Shown here: in pieces, positions 6,066 to 13,421 of the stretch
Position numbering within the stretch: position 1 is the stretch's first letter
How the letters are laid out: each line of letters begins with the position of its first letter
DNA from: JANXDG01 sp964521665
GTDB taxonomy: Bacteria; Elusimicrobiota; Endomicrobiia; DTEH01
DNA: 13,839 bases
Direction: 5' to 3'
Assembly (NCBI GenBank): GCA_964521665.1
Contig: CAZFSG010000034.1
Coordinates: 1 to 13,839, forward strand
Position numbers and translations under genes: made by a program
The notes under the pieces: generated by a model
Told to the model about the DNA's origin: nothing
The model's database searches: none
What the model saw: only the letters and a program-made list of their open reading frames with translations

Positions 6066-7094
6066 ATGAAAAAAATGCTAATAAAAATTATAACAACATG
6101 TTTATTTATTTCAACAACAATTTTTGGACAGAGAGTTGTTCTGATAAATGGTGCTGGTGCAACTTTTCCTTATCCTTTATATTCAAAATGGTTCTATGAA
6201 TATGCAAAAATTGACAAAACTGTAAATTTTAACTATCAATCAATTGGTTCAGGTGGTGGAATAAGACAAATTTTAGCACAGACAGTAGATTTTGGTGCAA
6301 CAGATGCTTTTATGACAGATAACCAACTAAAACAAGCACCTGGGAAGATTTTACATATTCCTATGACAGCAGGTGCTGTTGTGTTGATTTATAATATTCC
6401 AGAATTAAAAGGAAAAAAAGCTCTGAAACTTACACCAGAAATAATTTCTAAAATTTATTTAGGTAAAATCAAAAAATGGAATGATAAACTAATTCAATTA
6501 GAAAATCCTGACGTAAGTTTGCCTGACAAAAACATAGTTGTAGCAAGAAGGTCTGACGGTAGTGGAACAACTTTTATTTTTACTGAGTATTTATGTGAAG
6601 TATCTCAAGAATGGAAAAACAAAGTTGGCAAAGGAACATCTGTTAACTGGCCTGTTGGTTTAGGTGGGAAAGGGAACGAAGGAGTTGCTGGTATTGTGAA
6701 AAATACTCCATATTCAATAGGTTATGTTGAAATTTCTTATGCAATGCAAAATAATCTTGATTATGCGATGGTAAAAAATAAAGATGGTTATTATGTCAAA
6801 CCAACAATTGAAAGTATTACAGCAGCAATTGAAGATAAAGCAAAGAATATGCCTGACGATTATCGTATCTCAATAGTGAATGCTGGGGGTAAAAACTCTT
6901 ATCCAATTACAGGACTTACTTGGGTTTTAGTTTATCAAAAACAACAAGATAAAGTTCGCGGTGAAAAATTAGTTCAATTTTTAAAATGGGCAGTTACAGA
7001 TGGACAAAATTATTGTAAAGATCTTCTTTATGCACCTTTACCAAAAAATTTAAGAGATAAAATATTGAAAACTATAGAAACGATTGAATATTAA
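6066..7094 (+). CDS. pstS: Phosphate ABC transporter, periplasmic phosphate-binding protein PstS
   Basis: The protein has 342 residues. Residues 1-21 are a Sec signal peptide (MKKMLIKIIT, then ISTTIFG) without a lipobox Cys, so the product should be soluble and exported. Phosphate-site motifs match the E. coli-type PstS: GAGATFPYP (29-37), SIGSGGG (59-65), GATDAFMT (77-84, D80) and RRSDGSGTT (161-169, R162/S166/G167/T168). Length agrees with the family. It binds inorganic phosphate and delivers it to PstC/PstA. It is first in pstSCAB, with a strong AAGGAGG at 6048-6054, 11 bases before the ATG. A leader block shared with phoU suggests phosphate-dependent control. Confidence 0.97.
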   Translation: MKKMLIKIITTCLFISTTIFGQRVVLINGAGATFPYPLYSKWFYEYAKIDKTVNFNYQSIGSGGGIRQILAQTVDFGATDAFMTDNQLKQAPGKILHIPMTAGAVVLIYNIPELKGKKALKLTPEIISKIYLGKIKKWNDKLIQLENPDVSLPDKNIVVARRSDGSGTTFIFTEYLCEVSQEWKNKVGKGTSVNWPVGLGGKGNEGVAGIVKNTPYSIGYVEISYAMQNNLDYAMVKNKDGYYVKPTIESITAAIEDKAKNMPDDYRISIVNAGGKNSYPITGLTWVLVYQKQQDKVRGEKLVQFLKWAVTDGQNYCKDLLYAPLPKNLRDKILKTIETIEY

Positions 7095-7102
7095 TATTTT
7101 TT

Positions 7103-8014
7103 ATGAGAAAAAAAGATTATTCAGATAAAGTTTTTGAAGTTATACTAAAGTTATCAGCAGCGATATCTTTAAGCATAGTAATTTTACTAGTATTAGTTTT
7201 AATAAAACACAGTTTTTTATCTATTAAAACATTTAAACTTAGATTTTTTATAAATACAGTTTGGGATCCTGTTTTTGAGAAATTTGGTGCTTTACCATTC
7301 ATATATGGAACGTTGCTTACTTCTTTTTTAGCTTTGGTTATATCAGTTCCGATTTCTATAAGTATTGCTTTGTTTTTATCAGAATTTGCTGAAAGAAAAT
7401 TAAAAGAGTTTTTAAGTGTTGTTATTACACTTCTTGCTGCTATTCCAAGTGTAATATATGGTCTATGGGGGATATTTGTTTTGGCGCCAATTATGAGAAA
7501 CTACGTTGGTCCTATTTTACAAAAATTTTTTGGATTTTTACCTTTTTTTCAAGGAAATATTTATGGTTTAGATTATCTTTCAGCAAGTGTGGTTTTAAGT
7601 ATTATGATAACTCCTACAATATCTTCTATTTCAAAAGAATTATTTGATGCGGTACCAAAAAATTTAAAAGAAGCAGCATTAGCCTTAGGTGCTACTAAAT
7701 ATGAAATGATAAAAATTAGTGTTTTAAAAACAACTAAGGTTGGCATAATTGCAGCAATACTTTTAGGTTTAGGAAGAGCAATTGGAGAAACAATGGCTGT
7801 TACAATGATAATAGGTAATATACCAAATATATCTTTATCACTTTTTTCTTCAGGAGCAACTTTAGCTTCTGTTATTGCAAATGAGTTTGCTGAAGCTACT
7901 GAAGATTTATATTTGTCGTCGTTATATTATATTGGTTTAGTTTTATTTTTAGTTACGCTCATTTTAAATATAATCTCAAAATTTTTAATCAAACACTTAA
8001 GTAAGACAAAATGA
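7103..8014 (+). CDS. pstC: Phosphate ABC transporter permease PstC
   Basis: The protein has 303 residues. It has a long first transmembrane helix at about 17-36 and five further hydrophobic segments, as in MetI-type permeases. The cytoplasmic EAA loop, which docks on PstB, is LKEAALALGATKYEMIK (188-204). GLGRAIGETMAV (222-233) carries the conserved Arg and Glu of the Pst channel (R225, E229). It begins 8 bases after the pstS stop. No Shine-Dalgarno sequence is visible, so translation may rely on re-initiation. The last four bases overlap pstA as ATGA. Confidence 0.96.
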   Translation: MRKKDYSDKVFEVILKLSAAISLSIVILLVLVLIKHSFLSIKTFKLRFFINTVWDPVFEKFGALPFIYGTLLTSFLALVISVPISISIALFLSEFAERKLKEFLSVVITLLAAIPSVIYGLWGIFVLAPIMRNYVGPILQKFFGFLPFFQGNIYGLDYLSASVVLSIMITPTISSISKELFDAVPKNLKEAALALGATKYEMIKISVLKTTKVGIIAAILLGLGRAIGETMAVTMIIGNIPNISLSLFSSGATLASVIANEFAEATEDLYLSSLYYIGLVLFLVTLILNIISKFLIKHLSKTK

Positions 8015-8832
8015 ATAGGAAACTAAAAGATAAAATTTTTAGATTTATTATTTACATATCAGTATGTGTAGTTGTTTTTGTTTTTCTTTTTATTACAATT
8101 TATGTTGTATATAAAGGGTTTTCATCAATAAATCTTGACTTTTTTATTAGATTACCAAAACCTGTTGGTGAAAAAGGTGGGGGAATGGTAAACGCTATAG
8201 TTGGAAGTTTTATGATTGTATGTCTTGCAGCTTTATTTTCTGTTCCTTTAAGTATTCTTACAGGTATTTATCTTTCTGAATATAAAAATGAAAAATTTGC
8301 TAATGTCGTACGTTCAGCATTAGAAATCTTAAGTGGTGTTCCTTCAATAATAATAGGTATATTTGTATATGGTTTAGTTGTGGTACCTATGAAAAGATTT
8401 TCTCTGCTTGCTGGTTCAATTGCATTAAGTATTATAATGCTCCCATTAATTGCAAAAACAACTGAAGAAATGTTAAATATGATACCATTAAGTATAAAAG
8501 AAGCTGGTTTAGCATTAGGACTTAAAAAATGGAAAGTAGTTTTTTATATTCTTTTAAATACAGCAAAACCAGGTGTCTTAACAGGAATCCTGCTTTCTTT
8601 AGCGCGAGTTTTTGGTGAAACAGCACCACTTTTGTTCACATCTTTTGGAAATAGATTTTGGCATAGAGGTGTATTAGAACCTGCTGCTGCTTTACCTTTA
8701 CAAATTTTTGTTTATGCTATTGCTCCATATGATGATTGGAATAGACAGGCTTGGGCAGGCGCTTTTGTTTTGATTGTATTAGTTTGTATTTTGATTTTTT
8801 TAAGTAGGAGGTTAATTTTGAAGTATAAATAA
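8011..8832 (+). CDS. pstA: Phosphate ABC transporter permease PstA
   Basis: The protein has 273 residues and is the second permease half. Transmembrane segments lie at about 11-34, 62-88, 105-127, 132-150, 185-200 and 247-268. The GGGMVNAIVGSFMIV entry (57-71), EAA loop SIKEAGLALGLKKWKVVF (161-178) and SLARVFGETAPLLFTSFGN (196-214) are PstA hallmarks. R199 and E203 match the conserved pair of PstC. The ATGA overlap with pstC couples translation and favours 1:1 subunit production. Confidence 0.96.
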   Translation: MNRKLKDKIFRFIIYISVCVVVFVFLFITIYVVYKGFSSINLDFFIRLPKPVGEKGGGMVNAIVGSFMIVCLAALFSVPLSILTGIYLSEYKNEKFANVVRSALEILSGVPSIIIGIFVYGLVVVPMKRFSLLAGSIALSIIMLPLIAKTTEEMLNMIPLSIKEAGLALGLKKWKVVFYILLNTAKPGVLTGILLSLARVFGETAPLLFTSFGNRFWHRGVLEPAAALPLQIFVYAIAPYDDWNRQAWAGAFVLIVLVCILIFLSRRLILKYK

Positions 8833-8840
8833 AGACTACT

Positions 8841-9602
8841 ATGGAAAGTATTAAAATTAAAATAGAAAACTTTTCTGCTTGGTATGGTGAACATCAGGTA
8901 TTAAAAAATATTTCTTTTGATATTTATAAAAACAAAGTAACAGCTATAATAGGTCCTTCTGGTTGTGGAAAGTCAACATTGATAAGATGTATAAATAGAT
9001 TACATGAAGTTGTACCACAAACGAAAATAAATGGTAAAATTTATATTGATGAAAAAAATATATATGATCCAGATGTTGATCCAATGGAGATAAGAAAAAA
9101 AGTAGGAATGGTTTTTCAACAACCAAACCCATTTCCTACAATGACAATCTTTGATAATGTGGCAATAGGTCTTAAACTTAATGGACTAAGAGATAAAAAA
9201 CAAATATATGAAATAGTAATTCAGGCATTAAATGAAGCAGGTTTATATGAAGAAGTAAAAAATAAATTAGATGCTTATGCTACACGTCTTTCAGGAGGAC
9301 AACAACAAAGATTGTGTATTGCGAGAGCTTTAGCATTAAGACCAGAGATAATTTTATTTGATGAACCATGTTCTGCTTTAGATCCAATCTCTACTGCAAA
9401 GATTGAAGATACAATTGTTAAATTAAAAGAAAATCATACAGTTATAATTGTAACTCACAATTTACAACAAGCAGCAAGGGTTGCTGATTATACAGCATTT
9501 TTATTTTTAGGTGAATTAATTGAATATGGACCAACAAATTCGTTGTTTACCGCTCCTAAGATGAAAAAGACAGAAGAATACATTAGAGGAGTTTTTGGAT
9601 AG
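8841..9602 (+). CDS. pstB: Phosphate ABC transporter ATP-binding protein PstB
   Basis: The protein has 253 residues, the standard PstB length. Walker A is GPSGCGKST (38-46); the Q-loop is FQQPNPFP (92-99); the ABC signature is LSGGQQQR (150-157). Walker B with switch Glu is ILFDEP (171-176), followed by CSALDP; the H-loop His is H206 (VTHN). The NPFPTMTIFDNVAIGLKLNG stretch is PstB-specific. It starts 8 bases after pstA without a Shine-Dalgarno sequence. An AGGAGG at 8806-8811 in the pstA tail is too far away (29 bases) to act conventionally. Confidence 0.97.
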   Translation: MESIKIKIENFSAWYGEHQVLKNISFDIYKNKVTAIIGPSGCGKSTLIRCINRLHEVVPQTKINGKIYIDEKNIYDPDVDPMEIRKKVGMVFQQPNPFPTMTIFDNVAIGLKLNGLRDKKQIYEIVIQALNEAGLYEEVKNKLDAYATRLSGGQQQRLCIARALALRPEIILFDEPCSALDPISTAKIEDTIVKLKENHTVIIVTHNLQQAARVADYTAFLFLGELIEYGPTNSLFTAPKMKKTEEYIRGVFG

Positions 9603-9620
9603 TTAATTATATGATGTAGT

Positions 9621-9677
9621 GTTTTTTAACCAGAGTTTTTTCTTTGGTTTCAAAAAAACTCAGGATAAAACGTTTTT
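9621..9677 (+). terminator. Hairpin region after pstB (possible terminator or attenuator)
   Basis: Two overlapping folds are possible. One is AACCAGAG with CTTTGGTT (9628-9649, loop TTTTTT), extendable outward through GTTTTTT and AAAAAAAC. The other is CCAGAGTTTTTT with AAAAAACTCAGG (9630-9641 and 9653-9664, one mismatch). A run of seven T (9673-9679 region) lies 8 bases after the second fold. It would separate pstB from phoU. Confidence 0.4.
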
Positions 9678-9716
9678 TTAATTTTTATGTAATAGTTAAA
9701 ATGTTTGCAGTACCTA

Positions 9717-9747
9717 AAAATGATGTTCTTTGAAATAGAAAAAATTA
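9717..9747 (+). repeat. Upstream block shared by the pstS and phoU leaders, copy 2
   Basis: 29 of 31 bases match 5764-5794. The spacing to the gene is shorter than at pstS because only one REP-like unit, rather than three, separates it from the proximal block. Confidence 0.75.
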
Positions 9748-9753
9748 TAATTT

Positions 9754-9780
9754 GGTGGCCGCAGACTTTAGCCTGCGTAA
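9754..9780 (+). repeat. Single REP-like unit upstream of phoU
   Basis: GGTGGCCGCAGACTTTAGCC followed by TGCGTAA. The stem CGCAG/CTGCG encloses an A-C mismatch and CT/AG around TT. The preceding AATTATAATTT also matches the flank of the arms near pstS, so the two loci hold the same element. An adjacent GTAATAA/TTATTAC dyad spans 9777-9804. Confidence 0.65.
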
Positions 9781-9831
9781 TAATTGCAATAACATGGTTA
9801 TTACAGTCCAAAAGGAGTTTTTTTTCGTCTA

Positions 9832-9868
9832 TATTTTTCATAAATACCATAAAAAAGTTAACAGTACT
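9832..9868 (+). promoter_or_regulatory. Conserved proximal leader motif of phoU
   Basis: This is the second copy of the motif at 6002-6039, with TTTTTCATAAATACCAT, an A-run and GTTAACAGTACT. It lies 9 bases before the AGGAGG of phoU. Its preservation where the sequence on either side differs argues for function. Confidence 0.6.
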
Positions 9869-9891
9869 CTTAAAAACAGGAGGAATCAGAT

Positions 9892-10557
9892 ATGCTTCAA
9901 GAAAAAATATTAAATTTAAAGAATAAAATAATAGAATTTGCTGATTTAGTCATTGATATGTTAAAAGATTCTTATATATGTTTGAAAAATAAGGATGAAA
10001 AAATTGAAGAATTAATAATGCAAAATGAAACTCAATCTAACAATTTTGAAGTGGAAATTGAAGAAGAATGTATTTATACTATAGCTCAATACGAGCCTAA
10101 AGCAAGTGATTTAAGATTTGTGATAACAGTATTAAAAATGAGTAATGATTTTGAACGCATAGCAGATCATATAGTAAACATTGCTCAAAGTGGTAAACTA
10201 CTGATATTGAACGATAAATATATTTTAGAAAATTTTTGGAGTCCATTAAATGAACTTTTTAGCAAAACTACATATATGTTTGAAACAAGTATTAATGCAT
10301 TTATAGACAAAGATGTTGATAAAGCAAAGTATGTTTGTAAGTTAGATCAAGAGGTTGATGAACTAAAGAGAAGTATATATAAAAAATTAATTGAGGAGAT
10401 TAAAAATAATCGAGAAAACATAGAAAGTTTGTTAAATATTGAAAGAATTATAAATAATCTTGAACGTATAGCTGATTTATCTACAAATATATGTGAAGAT
10501 GTTGTTTTCCTTTATGAAGCAACAATTATAAAACATCATAAACAAGAAACTTTGTAA
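9892..10557 (+). CDS. phoU: Phosphate-specific transport system accessory protein PhoU
   Basis: The protein has 221 residues, all helical. It contains the two PhoU half-repeats: YEPKASDLRFVITVLKMSND (67-86) with FERIADHIVNIA (87-98), and INNLERIADLSTNICEDVVF (187-206). The E/D-R-x-x-D clusters are the metal-binding motifs of the family. PhoU acts in the cytoplasm as a negative regulator, linking Pst transporter state to the sensor kinase and limiting phosphate uptake. AGGAGG at 9878-9883 lies 8 bases before the ATG. It is 289 bases from pstB, with its own leader and a probable separate promoter. It converges on gyrA with a 5-base gap. Confidence 0.95.
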   Translation: MLQEKILNLKNKIIEFADLVIDMLKDSYICLKNKDEKIEELIMQNETQSNNFEVEIEEECIYTIAQYEPKASDLRFVITVLKMSNDFERIADHIVNIAQSGKLLILNDKYILENFWSPLNELFSKTTYMFETSINAFIDKDVDKAKYVCKLDQEVDELKRSIYKKLIEEIKNNRENIESLLNIERIINNLERIADLSTNICEDVVFLYEATIIKHHKQETL

Positions 10558-10562
10558 AATTT

Positions 10563-13025
10563 TTATTCTTCAGGAACAATATTTGCTACAGCTGCTACTT
10601 TATCCCCTTCGTCAAGTTTTACTAGTCTTACACCTTGTGTGTTTCTTGATAATATAGATATTTCATCAACAGGTAATCTTATACTCATGCCTTTCTCTGT
10701 CATAATCATAACTTCGTATCCTGGGTTTGCAACTTTTACACCTACAACTTTCCCATTACGTTCAGTTGTCTTTATGTTTATTACACCTTTACCACCACGA
10801 CTTTGTAATCTATAATCTTCAACTTTTGTTCTTTTTCCATAGCCCTTTTCACATACTGTAAGTAATATATCATCTTTTTTAACCACTTCCATACTTACTA
10901 CTTCGTCATCTTTTGATTTAAATCTTATACCAACAACACCTTTACCTACTCTTCCAATAGGACGAATTGTTTCTTCTTTAAATCTTATTGCGAAACCATT
11001 TTTTGTACAGATTACTACTTCTGATTTACCATCAGTGTGTTTGACATCTATTAATGAATCATCTTTATCAAGATTAATTGCTATAATGCCAGCTTTTCTT
11101 GGGTTTGAAAACTCTTCAAGTTTTGTTTTTTTAATAATTCCTTTCTTTGTACACATAAGAAGAAAAGATTTATCATCAAATTTATCAACAGCAACACACG
11201 CTGTAATCTTTTCATCCATAGAAGAAAGTTGAATTAAATTTACAGCTGCTTTACCTTTTGAAATTCTTGATCCTTCAGGAACTTCAAACACTCTTGACCA
11301 ATACACTCTTCCTTTGTTTGTAAACCACAAAAGGTATGAGTGTGTATTTGTGATAATCAATTGTTCAACAAAATCTTCTTCTTTAACTGTTGTTCCAGTG
11401 ACCCCTTTGCTACCACGATGTTGTGATTTATAAGTTGACAGTGGCATTCTTTTAACATACCCCTGATGAGAAATACATACTACCACATCCTCTTCTTTTA
11501 TTAAATCCTCAATAGTAAGTTCTTCAACATGTGCAACAATTTTTGTCTTTCTTTCATCACCATATTCTTCTTTAAGTTTTTTTACTTCTTCTTTTATAAT
11601 ATTATCAACTTTTTTAGGATCTCGGAGAATGGAGTTTAATAGTTCGATAGTTTTTATTAACTCAAGATATTCTTTTTCAAGTTTTGAACGTTCTAAAGAA
11701 GTTAGTTGTTGAAGTTTCATTTCAAGTATAGCATGTGCTTGAATTTTAGTAAGCTTAAATTCTTTCATTAAATTAGTTTCAGCTTGTTCTCCATCTTTTG
11801 ATTCACGAATGAGTTTTATAACTTTATTTAAGTTTTCAATAGCAATTCTTAACCCTTCAACAATGTGTGCTCTATGTTCTGCTTTTTTTAGTTCAAAAGA
11901 AGTTCTTTTGTATATAACATCTCTTCTATGGTCAATATAACATTGAATCATCTCTCGCATAGATAAAACTTGCGGTTTACCACCAACTAAAACCAACATT
12001 ATTACACCAAATGATACTTCCATTTGAGTGTGTTTGAACAGTTGATTTAATACGATATTAGGGTTGCCATCACGTTTTACTTCAATAACTATTCTTATCC
12101 CATCTCTGTCAGATTCATCTCTTATGTCAGAAATGTCTTGAATCTTTTTCTCAGATGCAAGTTTGGCAATTGTTTCTAAAAGTTCAGACTTGTTGACCTG
12201 GTAAGGAATCTCTTTTACGATTATTGCATGTCTGCCACCTTTTAATTTTTCAATCTCAGCCTTTGCACGAATACGGAATGAACCTCTACCTGTAGTGAAA
12301 TATTCTTTAATCCCTTCTTTACCTTGAATAATACCGCCTGTAGGAAAATCAGGCCCTTTTATGTATTGCATTAAATCTTCCGAAGTAAGTTCTGGATTAT
12401 CTAATACGGCAATTATTGCATCACAAACTTCACAAAGATTATGTGTTGGTATATTAGTTGCCATACCTACAGCTATACCACTTGAACCGTTTACTAAAAT
12501 ATTAGGAAATTTTGATGGTAGTACGACGGGTTCTTCTAAAGAACCATCATAGTTTGGTCTAAAGTCAACAGTCTCTTTATCTATATCCTCAAGCATCTCT
12601 TCTGCAATTTTGTTAAGTCGCACTTCCGTGTATCTCATTGCTGCCGGAGGGTCACCATCTATTGATCCAAAATTTCCTTGACCATCAACTAATGGATATC
12701 TTAAAGAAAAATCTTGTGCCATTCTTACCATTGCTTCATAGACAGCCATATCACCATGAGGATGATATTTTCCTAAAACTTCACCAACTACACGTGCTGA
12801 TTTTTTGTAAGGAGAATTATGTCTTAATCCCATTTCTTTCATTACATAAAGTATTCTTCTGTGAACAGGTTTAAGTCCATCACGTACATCGGGTAGCGCT
12901 CTTCCTACAATAACACTCATTGCGTAGTCAGTATACGAAGTTTTCATTTCTTCACCGATATCACGAGGAATTATATTTTGTGATTCAAAATTTAATTGTT
13001 GTTGCTTATCATCTTTTTTTGCCAT
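10563..13025 (-). CDS. gyrA: DNA gyrase subunit A
   Basis: The protein has 820 residues from ATG 13025. The breakage-reunion domain has GRALPDVRDGLKPVHRRIL (41-59), KYHPHGDMAVYEAMVRMAQ (86-104) and AAMRYTEVRL with catalytic Tyr132. The coiled-coil 'tower' is at about 360-490. The C-terminal six-bladed DNA-wrapping domain follows, with first-blade GyrA-box QHRGSKG (from Q535, consensus QRRGGKG) and a later LQSRGGKGVINIKTTERNG. The wrapping domain and box-like motif favour gyrase over topoisomerase IV ParC. E. coli Ser83 and Asp87 positions are Met93 and Glu97. I chose the ATG at 13025 because GGAGGG (13041-13036) lies 11 bases upstream; the longer frame to 13043 would start inside that site. 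gyrB is not in the window. Confidence 0.95.
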   Translation of the reverse strand: MAKKDDKQQQLNFESQNIIPRDIGEEMKTSYTDYAMSVIVGRALPDVRDGLKPVHRRILYVMKEMGLRHNSPYKKSARVVGEVLGKYHPHGDMAVYEAMVRMAQDFSLRYPLVDGQGNFGSIDGDPPAAMRYTEVRLNKIAEEMLEDIDKETVDFRPNYDGSLEEPVVLPSKFPNILVNGSSGIAVGMATNIPTHNLCEVCDAIIAVLDNPELTSEDLMQYIKGPDFPTGGIIQGKEGIKEYFTTGRGSFRIRAKAEIEKLKGGRHAIIVKEIPYQVNKSELLETIAKLASEKKIQDISDIRDESDRDGIRIVIEVKRDGNPNIVLNQLFKHTQMEVSFGVIMLVLVGGKPQVLSMREMIQCYIDHRRDVIYKRTSFELKKAEHRAHIVEGLRIAIENLNKVIKLIRESKDGEQAETNLMKEFKLTKIQAHAILEMKLQQLTSLERSKLEKEYLELIKTIELLNSILRDPKKVDNIIKEEVKKLKEEYGDERKTKIVAHVEELTIEDLIKEEDVVVCISHQGYVKRMPLSTYKSQHRGSKGVTGTTVKEEDFVEQLIITNTHSYLLWFTNKGRVYWSRVFEVPEGSRISKGKAAVNLIQLSSMDEKITACVAVDKFDDKSFLLMCTKKGIIKKTKLEEFSNPRKAGIIAINLDKDDSLIDVKHTDGKSEVVICTKNGFAIRFKEETIRPIGRVGKGVVGIRFKSKDDEVVSMEVVKKDDILLTVCEKGYGKRTKVEDYRLQSRGGKGVINIKTTERNGKVVGVKVANPGYEVMIMTEKGMSIRLPVDEISILSRNTQGVRLVKLDEGDKVAAVANIVPEE

Positions 13026-13421
13026 ATGAAAACTTCCCTCCATTACTATTAAGTAAAAGTTTGAAATATATTACTTACAAAAAAATTTGTGGAAATACAA
13101 TAAATAAAAAATAATGTTTCTTTAGCTAAATAAAACTATGAGATAAAAACATTTGTTTGAACAAAAGATTTTTTAAAATATACAACAACAAATTTTCTTT
13201 GTAAAATCGGAAGAAATTGATAAAATATTAGTACTGGCTATTTAAAAATTGAAAAAAATGTTGTACTTATATTATGTTGTTCTTAATATAGAACATTGTT
13301 AAAAATTAAACTCATTATTTCTAACATAGTTCAATGCTTCTTTTACAGATGTATTCAATGAACGTGTTAATATCTTTATAACTTAGCTTGCATGTGAAAT
13401 AAAAAGATTAATTGAACAATT
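13026..13421. other. Intergenic region between gyrA and the right-end gene; no clear gene
   Basis: These 396 very AT-rich bases must hold the divergent promoters of gyrA and the 13422 gene; I cannot place either with confidence. Visible structures are a TAAGTAA/TTACTTA inverted repeat in the gyrA leader (13050-13056 and 13071-13077) and a TGTTCT-TAATAT-AGAACA dyad (13278-13295). A minus-strand open stretch of about 28 codons (13299-13382) without a start codon reads like a protein tail. No tRNA, rRNA or riboswitch fold is evident. Confidence 0.5.
13278..13295. promoter_or_regulatory. Inverted repeat, possible operator
   Basis: TGTTCT (13278-13283) and AGAACA (13290-13295) are reverse complements around TAATAT, itself near-palindromic. 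It lies about 130 bases upstream of the right-end gene. The size suits a dimeric regulator, but no regulator family is indicated. Confidence 0.3.

Noticed and set aside
8806..8840. AGGAGG in the pstA tail with a TTG start (8818-8820) for a longer PstB
   Set aside because: The TTG is not in frame with PstB; the family start matches the ATG at 8841.
9705..9926. Plus-strand 73-codon frame upstream of phoU
   Set aside because: It covers the second leader copy and REP unit and overlaps the start of phoU, which has its own strong Shine-Dalgarno and a full family match.
13026..13043. Longer GyrA start adding MEGSFH
   Set aside because: The first codons of the extension lie on the GGAGGG ribosome binding site of the ATG at 13025.
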